A stretch of DNA of 64,000 bases. Origin: Zizania palustris. Its lineage: Eukaryota > Streptophyta > Magnoliopsida > Poales > Poaceae. The first letter of the stretch is position 1, and the number at the start of each line of letters is the position of its first letter. The DNA lies in the NCBI GenBank assembly GCA_019279435.1, contig JAAALK010000289.1:11910342-11974341 (forward strand). The letters are read 5' to 3'. This document shows positions 43,501 through 55,500 of this stretch, piece by piece. The notes under the pieces are model-generated. The model was not told the DNA's origin. It made no database searches and was given only the letters and a program-made list of their open reading frames with translations. Both the position numbers and the translations under genes were made by a program.

Positions 43501-46500
43501 AGCTTATGTCCTCCAAACAATGACCTTCAAAGTAATTCTTATTGTTAGATAACAAGCTCACCAATCTAAAAAGAATTGGTGTCTGAACTTCAACAATATC
43601 ATCAACTTCTGAGCTTGCAACATATGGTAAAGCTCTATTTACCCCCTGCATAAGATAAAAAAGATTACTAAAGAATGAGAGAGAGAAAAAAGCATGTCAT
43701 CTGGAGCACAAAAAAGCAAAGACATGTATTTAAGCATATCTTAGGAAGTTTGTTACCTAGCACATAACATAAAGCATCTTCAAGAAAAAGTAAATAGTAC
43801 TCTGCAGAGGGCAAAACATACAGTTAGAAGTGCAGAGAGAATCCTGGAGTCCATCTCTAAATCTGATCCTGCTGAAGGATCTTCATGCTTTTCATGAGAA
43901 TTGATGGCATTGTTCTTGTCCTTTATCCCCCTTGTTTTTCCGTCTTCACTATTTTTCTTGCCATGTTTATTGTGTTTATCACCTTTAGTATCATGAGAGC
44001 AAGACATGAGTACCTGGTGTAACAACAAAAAACATAGTTCAAATCTTTAATGTCGGCAACTTGATACGAAACAGTTGAAATGTTGAATTTATATCGAGAA
44101 ATGGGACCAGCAAGATGGAGAACTATGATGAGAAGACAACAAAACATTAGACAAGAAAAATGCAAAACACTAAAAATTATTCCTCAATGAGGACATCAAC
44201 AAATTATGCACTACTTAACAATTTTACGAACCTTGAAAAGCGCAATGTAAACATCAACCAAACGCTTGGCTATTTTATGCCCATCACCCTTGTTGGTAAG
44301 AAAAATATGGCTCAAAAAGTTGACCTGTACATTAGCAAAGGGCATTAAGTAAAAGGCTACCAACATGACAATCATATTTCAAATTCTTAGCTAACTACAA
44401 ATCAGTTTAGACTTTGGACTGATAACTCAGTTCTACTATTTGGAAAGTACTGCAGCTTTAAGCCAGACATTATCTATAGGAGAATCAATGTATGTCAACA
44501 TAAAAAATTATGATAAAAAAATGACATACAGCTTGGTATTTGGCCCTAAGCCCAACATGTGGCCTGAAGAGAAATGAGTCCACCTCATCTATCACAACCA
44601 TCTGCAAATTTTCAAATAGTAATGTGAGGCTGAAAAAATATTGAATCTTTTGATGTGCTTGGAAGCAAATATTGCATAAACTTATTTTAGTCAGATAGAC
44701 ATTTCATTGCAGTAAAAGAACTCTGATATCTTTCGATGGAACATATGAATATACCTTCATATTTGGATGAGCAGAAAGGAGACTTGTTAGTAGATATGCA
44801 GCACTTGAGGCTGCCCTCCTTTCAGGATCTCCAAGCTGCAGCAAGCATATGTTGGCTTTGCATAAGAACTTAATAAGTGTTGTTGCTCATATGTGTGTTG
44901 AGTATTTTATCTTCAATCTAAATCATGTTGACTTTGCATATATTAAAGTGATAATGGAGAAATGACAAAATTATGTACAGTTGAATTTACTTGCACTGTG
45001 TAGAAAAAAGACATCTCACTTTGTTAACAAGAGCTGTAAGTAACCGTCGTTCCTGTTCTGATTTTTCCTTTAAAAGGATGAAAACCGTCTGGAAAGAAAG
45101 GCCATATAGTGTTATAGACATGCTCTAACCATATTCAATGTTATATAAACCATATAGGGAACTAACAAAAAATAAACAACAAAATTCATGAAAGGGCATT
45201 CTAATACTTTTGGTGATGGTATTAGTACCACAAAACAGAACATATTGGTCTATTTCACAGAGCTAACAAGGTAAATTCTCACACCTTGTCAGGGAGCGAA
45301 ATCAAACCCAATTTAAGGCAAGAGTCAGTTATGAACCTCTTGGTTATCTCTGCAAAGCCAAATGAGAGTAGTTTGCACTAAAAACTAGATTGCAAAAAAA
45401 TGCAGCTAGGAATTTTAATCAAACTTCTCACATCTTATCTTTTCTTACTAGTTTATGATCTAATGGTGAAGGTGAGTCCCACATCCAATTTTTTCCACCT
45501 CCCTATTTTACCCATCATTGAGTCTAGATAGACTATTTGTAGCCCATCCTGTCATGTGCTATGGGCCAGGGCCACTAGGCCCAAGGGGAACAGTACTGCT
45601 ATGGGCCAAGGCCACCAGACACAACGGTTAATAGTACCACGCAGTACTGTTCACGTGAACAGTACCCGTGTGTAGGGGTGGCAGTTTGGCTCGGGGCTCG
45701 CGAGCCAGCTCGAGCTCGGCCGAGCCGAGCCGAGCCAGGCTCGGCTCGCTGTGCCACCGAGCCAAACTCGAGCCAAGCCTCCTGGCTCGGCCAACATTCG
45801 AGCCGAGCGGAGCCGGCTCGCGAGCCGGTTCGTTGACTCGGTCACGGCATATGGAGCGAATCTATTCCTCTATATAGTGCATAAAATCATGGATTCATGT
45901 GAAGTAAATAACATCAAATTGTGTATTTTCATAATTGCGTGAGCACTAAGCTCTAAACACCGAACAATAGACACATCTCCTCTCCCCTCTTGACAATTGG
46001 CACCATCGATGCCCTCGACGGCCAACGGTCCTTGGCTGGCCCACAACCCCCACCGACCACCGCTACCTACACGGCTACACCCGGTGCCACCACCTGATTT
46101 TCTGAGAGGAATGAGTCCCCAACAATGCCACTTTTTAAGTTAAGTGAGCACAACACATTGAAAAAGATTAAAAAAGACAAGTGGACGGTGGCACTAACGA
46201 GCCGAGCCGAGCCAGAATTTTGGCTCGCTAAACCATCCGAGCCGAGCCTGGCTCGGCTTGCTAAAGAGGTGGCTCGGGCGAGCCGAGCCGAGCCGAGCCG
46301 AGCCGAGCTCGGCTCGTTTCCAGCCCTACCCGTGTGGCTGGCCATGAGTTAGTTAGGGTTAGTTAGAGTCTTGTTAGTTTACTTATCCAATTGTAGTTAG
46401 AGTCGGTTAAAAATAAAGGGGATCCCTACTCTATATAAAGGAGTACATAGTTTGTAATTAGGCAAGCAAGAAAGATCAATCTATAGTCTTTACCCTAGTT

Positions 46501-49500
46501 CTTTGAAGTCTCCCCCGTTCTCCAACATAGCTCGGCAAGGGGATCAACCCTACGCCAACCTATTCTACCGTTACGATCTACGCAGTCGAGGGCTCCAAAC
46601 CCTAGGGACCGACGCCCCTAACACATCCTAATGCCCATGGCCCAAAACATTGCACCACATCCCAAAACGAATCTAGGTAAAAACATATGCCTTCTTATCT
46701 CCTTGATCAGCACCCATAAATCCTATCTTGTCATGTGTCATGGCCTGAAACCGTAACAGGTTAAACACCGCTGGGAGGATAGCCAAGCGGCGGTGGCTGC
46801 TAGGGATGAGAGGTAGACTTAGGTTCCGGAGAGATTAGATTAATTCTTTCTTGCTTTTTAATTGAGTACATGAGATCCCTTCATATAAGGAGAACTAACT
46901 TGTCATATAAGGAAATAATCCCTGCTATTATGGAAACAAATTTAATCTTTATATCTAATTCCTAACTAAAACCAATATCTCCCTGTCTAATCTTACCTTT
47001 TAAAAACTCAATCTGATCTAATATAATCTTACCTTTTGAACTAGCAAATATCTAATTTCCGCTACAGTACCCCCTCGGGTACTGTTTGAGAGGATAAGTC
47101 TATGTGTGTGTGTGTTTTGGCATGACATGTTGTTTGGCATGACATGTGTGATGTCCATGTGTGGACAAGTTTGTAGTCTTAGCACCTTTAGCATCTTAGA
47201 CTAGCATCTTTGCTTTAGCATCTTAAACTAGACTAAGCATCTTTGCTTTAGCATCTTAGACTAGCATATTTGCTTTAGCATCTTAGACTAGCATCTAGCA
47301 TCTTGGGCTACATGGCTAGCCTATAAATATGTATCCCCAACCATTTGGGTTGGCATGGCATTTGAGTGAGTTGAATGAGAAGAAAATTGCCCCAACTCTT
47401 GAGTGTCATCTCTACCAATGCGAGTGTTCTCTCTAACAATTGGTATCAGAGATGTATGGTTCTGTGACCTTTCCAATCCCCTCCGCGACTCTCCAACGGA
47501 GACGCCCTTCTCCTTGTTCATCTTCCTCCCTTGTCGGTCCACCGGAAACCAACGACTCGGCGAGCTCCACCCACACTCCGAGCAGCAGCTCGATTGTAGC
47601 GGCTTCCTCCCAGTGCAGCAGCAACCCCCACGACCCTTCCACTCTACCACCACGCAATGTCCACAGGAGACTCTCTTCACTCGGTCACCTCGAGCGCACG
47701 ACGTCGGCAGGAGGCCGAAGTCGCCGCGGCGAAGGAGCGCGACCGAGTGGCAACAAAGGCTGTGGCAGCGGCGGCTCGGAAGGCGAGGTTGGTGGCGACA
47801 GAACTGGCAGTAGCGAGAGCGGAAGAGGAAGCGGCGGCGGCTGCAGCACGTGTTGCGGCGGCAGAGCTCGAAGCTTTGCGCCACGGTAGCAACAGTGGCA
47901 CTGCCTCCGAGGGAGGTAGCCTCGACTTGGAGGGCGAAGGATGAGCGGGTGGCGCAGTGGGCAGCAGCGCAGCCCCGTGCTCACGGCGGCAGCCCAAACG
48001 GGCCCAGGCGCGCCGACAACATTCCGGGAGGATGCGCACGCGACGGTCGTGCTCCTGGCGAACGCGACCCTCACAGGCGGCGTGGCTCTCCTTCCCCGGA
48101 CCGGCGCCATGGTCATCGCGGTTTCCAGACCATCGTCAAGGACGCCGGTGCTGGTGGTGGATGGCCCACCCTCACCAAGACCAACTACACCGAGTGGTCC
48201 ATGATTATGAGGGTGAAGCTCCAAGTGCGGCACGTGGGAGGCGGTCACATACGATGACGTCGACTACGATGATGATCGACGGGCGTTGGAGGCCCTCGTT
48301 GCTGCAATCCCGCCGAAGATGCAGTCTTTGATTGTTTGCAAGGGGACTGCCAAGGAGGCTTGGGATACTATCGCTGCAGTGTGTATCGGCAGTGATCGCG
48401 CCCGCAAGGCTACGCTGCAGGCACTACGCAAGGAGTGGGAGAATCTGGCCTTCAAACCAGGTGAGGATGTTGATGATTTTGCTCTCCGTCTCAACTCTCT
48501 ACTGCAGAAGTTGGTGCAGCATGGCGAAGACCTCATCAACGAGGAAAGAGCTGTTGAGAAGCTCTTTCGCTGCGTTCCCGGGAAATACAAGCAAATGGCT
48601 CGTTCGGTCGAGTCCTTGATGGGCCTCTCCATGATGTCGATCGGAGAAGCGATAGGTCGCCTCAAGGTCGTCGACATCGATGAGCCCCAGCCATCTTCAG
48701 AGCCGGCCACCACTGGTGGCAAGCTTCTCTTCACCGAGGAGCAGTGGCTCGCTCGCTAGCGAGAGCAGAAGAAGGCGAGACATCAAGTTCGTCAAATGGC
48801 CACAAGCGCCAGCCACGCAGGGGACGCAAGGCCCCCCAGGCGCATGGAGGCGCTACTGGCGGCACCAACGGTGGCCGCAAGGCCACCCGTGATGACACTT
48901 GTCACAACTGTGGCAAGATCGGCCATTGGGCTAGGGACTGCCGGCAGGCGAAGCGCGGCGGTCAGGCACATGTCACGCAAGCGCAAGAGGAGCCAGCTCT
49001 GTTCCTTATACATGGGAACATTGAGCTGCACTCCCCTCCCACATCGACAGCTGCCGCTCTTCTCCACGTCGACGAACCGCGCGCACACGTCTTCCTCGGC
49101 AATGGGTCCAATGATGACAAGATTGACGGGTGGTTCCTCGACACCGGCGCCACCCATCACATGACTGTGCGGCGGGACCGTGTCGATGCTTGCCATGACG
49201 GTGAGCCTCTACGTTACCGCACCATGGATAACATCCTTGGTGAGCAGCCCGTTCCTGGGATGGCGCAACATGACTTCGATGCGGAACTACACTTGGCGCA
49301 TGACGACGGTGAGCCACGTTCCTTTGCTGAGGCGAAAGGAGACGCGGCCTGACGCGCCGCGATGCAGCAGGAGATGGAGCTGGCTAATCTTCCGGCCGGC
49401 CACCGTGCCATCACCCTTAAGTGGGTGTTCAAGCTGAAGAAAGATGAGGCCGAGGTGGTGGTCAAGCACAAGGCTCGGCTGGTGGCACGCGGTTTTGTTC

Positions 49501-52500
49501 AGCAGGAGGGAGTCGACTTCGACGACGCCTTCGCTCCTGTTGCACGGATGGAGTCCATTCGTGTCCTCGCGCTGGCAGCCCAGGAGGGTTGGCGTGTCTA
49601 TCACATGGATGTCGAGTCTGCCTTCTCAATGGCGACTTGAAGGAGGAGGTCTACGTTCGACAGCCACCGGGATTTGTCATCCCCGGCAAGGAGAACAAGG
49701 TTCTCCGCCTGCGCAAGGCCCTCTACGGCTTGGACTCCAGCGTGCGAGGGTCCGTCAAGTTTAGGGACGCCTCCGCCGTGGAGATAAGGGGCGTCGGCTC
49801 TGTCATCTTCACCGCCAAGACCGGCGAGCATCGGATGCTCACCGATGTCTACTACATCCCCGAGCTGAGGAACTCCATCATCAGTCTTGGCCAGCTGGAT
49901 GAGAATGGCTCGCGCGTGGAGATCAAGCATGGGGTATTGCGCATTTGGGATCATCAGCACCAACTTGTCGCCAAGGTAAATAGAGGAAGCAATCGCCTCT
50001 ATGTCCTTCATGTACAGGTGGCGCAGCCTGCATGTCTTGTAGCCCGCCGCAACGACGACGCATGGCGGTGGCACGAGCGCTTTGGGCACCTCAACTTTGA
50101 GGCCCTGAAGCAGCTCGGCATCAAGGAGATGGTGCGGGGCATGCCGAGTGTCGAGCATGTGGAGCAGTTCTGCGACACCTGCGTGCTAACCAAGCAGCGG
50201 CGACTCCCATTCCCTCATCAGGCGAGCTTTCGCGCCAAGGAGAAGCTCGAGCTCGTGCACGGCGACCTTTGCGGTCCCGTGACACCGGCTACCCCTGGAG
50301 GCCGGCGCTACTTCCTCCTCCTCGTCGACGACGTGTCCTGCTACATGTGGGCGGTGCTTCTCGACACCAAGGCAGCAGCCGCAGATGCTATCAAGCGTCA
50401 TCAAGCTGCCGCGGAGAAGGAGTGCGGCTGCAAGCTCCGGGTGTTGCGCACGGACAACGGCGGCGAGTTCACGGCGGCTGAGTTCGCGGCGTACTGCGCC
50501 GATGAGGGCATTCAACGCCACTACTCCGCGCCGTACAGACCACAGCAGAACGGCGTCGTCGAGCGCCGCAACCAGACGGTGGTGGCCACTGCTCGCGCCC
50601 TCCTCAAGCAGAGGGGGATGCCGACGATCTACTGGGGAGAGGCGGTGGTGACTGTCGTCCATCTCCTCAACCGCTCGCCCACCAAGGCTCTTGACGGCGA
50701 GACGCCGTATGAAGCCTGGCACGGACGCAAGCCGACGGTTGGCCACCTTCGCGTTTTTGGTTGCCTGGCATTCGTCAAGGAGCTCAGCCACATCGGCAAG
50801 CTTGACGATCGGAGTACGCAAGGGGTCTTCATCGGCTATGCGGAGGGCTCCAAGGCCTACCGCATCCTTGACCCTACGACACAACACGTCCGCATCTCAC
50901 GAGATGTTGTGTTCGACGAAGGGCGAGGCTGGACGTGGGGCAAGATGGCGGATGATGGCTCGACTTCGACGATCAACGATTTCGTCGTCGAGTACGTCTA
51001 CTTCGAGGGAGCGGGGGAGCTAGCAGCTCACCTTCACCGAGCTCGCTTGCCCCAGCACCTGGCACATCATCAGCTCTGGCAAGTACTCCACCACCTCCTG
51101 CAGCGGCCACACCTCGCTCTCCTACACCGGCGCCCACATCTCCGGGATCAGCATCCGCAACTTCAGTTCATGATGAGCAACGCACAGTGGAGTTCACTAC
51201 TCCACTGTCAAACGACGGGGACCGTGTCGATGCTTGCCATGACGGTGAGCCTCTACATTACCGCACCATGGATAACATCCTTGGTGAGCAGCCCGTTCCT
51301 GGGATGGCGCAACATGACTTCGATGCGGAACTACACTTGGCGCATGACGACGGTGAGCCACGTTCCTTCGCTGAGGTGGAAGGAGACGCGGCCTGGCGCG
51401 CCGCGATGCAGCAGGAGATGGACGCCGTCGAGCGAAACCAGACATGGGAGCTGGTTGATCTTCCGGCCGGCCACCGTGCCATCACCCTTAAGTGGGTGTT
51501 CAAGCTGAAGAAAGATGAGGCCGGGGTGGTGGTCAAGCACAAGGCTCGACTGGTGGCACGCGGTTTTGTTCAGCAGGAGGGAGTCGACTTCGACGACGCC
51601 TTCGCTCCTGTTGCACGGATGGAGTCCATTCGTGTCCTCCTCGCGCTGGCAGCCTAGGAGGGTTTGCGTGTCTATCACATGGATGTCGAGTCTGCCTTCC
51701 TCAATGGCGACTTGAAGGAGGAGGTCTACGTTCGACAGCCGTCGGGATTTGTCATCCCCAGCAAGGAGAACAAGGTTCTCCGCCTGCGCAAGGCCCTCTA
51801 CGGCTTGCGACAGGCACCACGAGCTTGGAACGACAAGTTGGACTCCACCCTCAGGCAGATGGGGTTCCATCAAAGTGCTCATGAGGCTGCAGTCTACCGG
51901 CAGGGCAAGGGAGACAATGCCCTGCTGGTAGGTGTCTACGTTGACGACTTGGTGATCACTGGCACCAAGGAGGTGGAGGTAGAGGCGTTCAAGACGAAGA
52001 TGAAGGCCACCTTCCAGATGAGCGACCTAGGGCTCCTCTCCTACTCTGGGATCGAGGTGCACCAGGACAGCTCTGGCACTTCACTTCGCCAGACCGCCTA
52101 CGCCAAGCGCATCGTCGAGCTGGGCGGACTCACCGACTGCAATCCAGCCTACACTCCCATGGAGGAAAGGCTGAAGCTGAGTCGCGACAGCACGGCGGAG
52201 GAGGTGGACGCAACGCAGTACCGACGCATTGTGGGCAGCCTTCGCTACCTTGTCCACACGCGACCGGACTTGGCGTTCGCAGTTGGCTACGTCAGTCAGT
52301 TCATGCAGCGACCAACGACGGAGCATCAGCAGGCCGTGAAGAGGATCCTACGCTATGTCGCGGGGACCTTTGACTACGGCTTGTACTACCCGAGGTGCCC
52401 CGGTGCGGCGCATTTCATCGGGTACAGCGACAGCGACCACGCCGGCGACATCGACACAAGCAAGAGCACCAGCGGGACGCTGTTCTTCCTTGGTAAGTGT

Positions 52501-55500
52501 CTGATCAGCTGGCAGTCGGTCATGCAGCAGGTGGTGGCCATGTCTAGTTGCGAGGCAGAGTACATTTCAGCCACTTCTGCATCAACTCAAGCTCTCTGGT
52601 TGGCTCGGCTGCTTGGTGATCTTCTTGGCAGAGATGCCGAAGCGGTGGAGCTCAGGGTGGACAGCAAGTCTGCTTTGGCTTTGGCAAAGAACCCTGTTTT
52701 CCACGAGCGCAGCAAGCACATCCGGGTGAAGTACCACTTCATCCGGAGTTGTTTGGATGAGGGGAGTGTGAAGGCAAGCTACATCAACACCCAAGACCAG
52801 CTCGCCGACTTCCTCACCAAGTCGCTTGGGCGGATCAAGTTCCAAGAGCTTCGCGCCAGGATTGGGATGGTTCAGATTTCCCGAAAGGCGCCACACAAGA
52901 CTTAGGGGGAGATTGAGAGGATAAGTCTATGTGTGTGTGTGTGTTTTGGCATGACATGTTGTTTGGCATGACATGTGTGATGTCCATGTGTGGACAAGTT
53001 TGTAGTCTTAGCACCTTTAGCATCTTTTGCTTTAGCATCTTAGACTAGTATCTTTGCTTTAGCATCTTAGACTAGACTAAGCATCTTTGCTTTAGCATCT
53101 TAGACTAGCATATTTGCTTTAGCATCTTAGACTAGCATCTAGCATCTTGGGCTACATGGCTAGCCTATAAATATGTATCCCCAACCATTTGGGTTGGCAT
53201 GGCATTTGAGTGAGTTGAATGAGAAGAAAATTGCCCCAACTCTTGAGTGTCATCCCTACCAATGCGAGTGTTCTCTCTAACACTGTTCACACAGGTTCTG
53301 GAGCTGGAAACAAAACCTTAGCGATTTTTATATATCAGGATTAATTGGTGGTCATCTGATTAATCAGGTTGACTGACCGATTAATAGTGTTGACTGACCA
53401 ATTACTCGTGTTGACCACTGGATTAATTGGTCAGCGGATTAATAGCATGATTTTGTATTCAATTAACTTGAGGGGGATCACATGCTAATCGACAGATTAT
53501 CAGCTAATCAACCAATTTTTTCAACACTAATATAGAATTATTATAAGCCAATGCAATGGCAAAGCTACTTGTACAATAAATACATAATTTGAGCTAACCT
53601 TCATTGCTTTGTCCTTAAGATTTGGCAGCATATCTTTTAATGCATCCTCCAGCGCAATAACAAACTTTTCATACCTGCAAAGTATTTAATACAAAATTAA
53701 ATATGAAGTGCACCATGATCCTGCATGCATAAATGTCTGTTTTCTTTTTCCATAGGTTTCAGGCTCTCAACATATGTCAACAATCAATCCAAGCTGAAGT
53801 ATTTAATATGTTAGGATAGGAACATCGATGATAACCTAATCTAAAACCATGAAAAATAGAATCAACACCATACTTATCAAGGCGTCACTAAAGCGTCGCT
53901 TAGGCGTCGCTTTAGCAACAAGGCAGTCTGTAGGGGTAAGGCGTCGATGCTCCTCCCTCACGGCAGATCTGGCACCGACAGGCCAGATCCGGCACGGAGA
54001 GACACGCGGTGCGAGCGGCGTGTGTGCAGCGCGGCGCAGCTAGGCACGGCGCGGCCATGCGCGAGCGACGCGTGGCGAGGCCAGCCCAGGCAAGGCGCAG
54101 AAGTGGGGGAGAGAACAGGAGGGAGAGAAGAGGAGGAAGAGCGGTGTGCGGGCAGCTGGAAAGTGAGCTGAGAGAAAGAATGAGAGTGAAGAAGGGTGTG
54201 CAGTGGAGCTGAAAAGTGAAGCATGGTTGTCACGGCGCCCCAGCGAAACCAGTCGCCAGGGGACCGACTGGACGCCTAGGCGCCTAGGCAACCAATCAGC
54301 AAACAAAGGTGTTGCCTGCTGCTGCTGCTGCCTGCTGCGGCGAGGGAGCAGGGGAGGGGGAGAGGATGAGAGAGGCAGAGAGGAGAGAGGCGTCGTGGGG
54401 AGGGGTAGCAGAGGTAGCGGCGGCGCAAGGGGAAGAGGTAGCAGAGGCAGCGGCGCAGCGCACGGGGAGGGGAAGCAGAGGCGGCAGCGCAAGGGGAAGG
54501 GTAGTAGAGGCGGCAGCACGACGCACGGGGAGGGGAAGCAGAGGCGGCGGCGCAAGGGGAAGGGTAGCAGAGGCAGCGACGCGGCGCACGGGGAGGGGAA
54601 GCAGAGGCGACGACGCGGCGCACGGGGAGGGGAAGCAGAGGCGACGGCGTGGCGCACGGGGAGGGGTAGCAGAGGCGGCGGTCGGCGGCGCAAGGGGCGA
54701 CCGAACCTTGCCCTAGTCGTTCGCCCAGAGACGCCTGGGTGACCGCCTAGTGACCATGGGCGACGCCTTGAACGGCTAGGCGGGCGCCTAACTCCACCAG
54801 GCGAGGCGAGCCGGCATGGCGCTCGGCAGGGACCGCCTGAACGCCTAGGCGTAGGCGACGCCGTGACAACCATGAAGTGAAGAGGGATGTGCAGTGGAGC
54901 TGAAAAGTAAGCTGAGAGAGAGGGGAGAGAGAAGAGGGGTGTGCTGCTCGAGCTCTGGAAAGTGAGCTGACAAAAAGTTAGTGTCAGAGAGAAGAAAAAT
55001 ACTAATAGGCTTTAAATTATTTAAATGGGAGATGAAAAATACTAATGAGCTTTAAATTTATAAATGGAAGACTTAAAATATAAATGGACTTTAAATGGAT
55101 TGTGCTTTAAATATACTTTTTGATTAAATTTATGTAAATAAATTATTAACTGAATTTTAAATATAATATTAGACATAATTTTAAATGTACTATTCAATTT
55201 AAACTCATATAAAAGTGACAATATTGCAATTTTATATTATATTGCTATTATATCATACTATAGTGCTTATTATTATTTGTAATTTACTACTTATATATTG
55301 ATATTTTTTCTAAAACCTATATTTTTTCGTAGGCGTAAGGTGTCGCCTCACCTTACGCCTTACCGCTTAAGGCGGTAGTCCACTGCCTCGCCTCGCCTTA
55401 CCGCCTTAATAACTATGATCAACACTAGCACAGAAATATGAAAACATACCAACACAGACATTTTCATATCATAATTCATCATAGTGTGAAATTAAATTAT

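Larger units (their letters stand above)
47087..53282 (+). mobile_element. Copia-D: Ty1/Copia element with a misplaced duplicated segment
   Basis: LTRs of 352 bp (47087-47438) and 369 bp (52914-53282), TGAGAGGATAAG...CTCTCTAACA, with TSD CTGTT (47082-47086 and 53283-53287). The PBS TGGTATCAGAG is at 47441 and a purine tract TTAGGGGGAGAT lies before the 3' LTR. The order is gag, PR, an extra copy of the segment just before and within early RT, then the rest of PR/IN, then RT-RNase H. It lies in intron 4 of CEBPZ/NOC1 on the strand opposite to the gene. The GC-rich coding sequence stands out from the AT-rich intron. Confidence 0.93.

Noticed and set aside
45651..46352. Ser/Ala/Arg-rich frames resembling a repetitive protein
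   Set aside because: Product of GGCTCG repeats at both ends of a hAT-like element.
50186..50887. 233-codon minus-strand frame
   Set aside because: Shadow of the Copia-D integrase core.
54040..54873. 277-codon minus-strand Pro/Leu-rich frame
   Set aside because: Same minisatellite artefact across the nested hAT family A and B elements.
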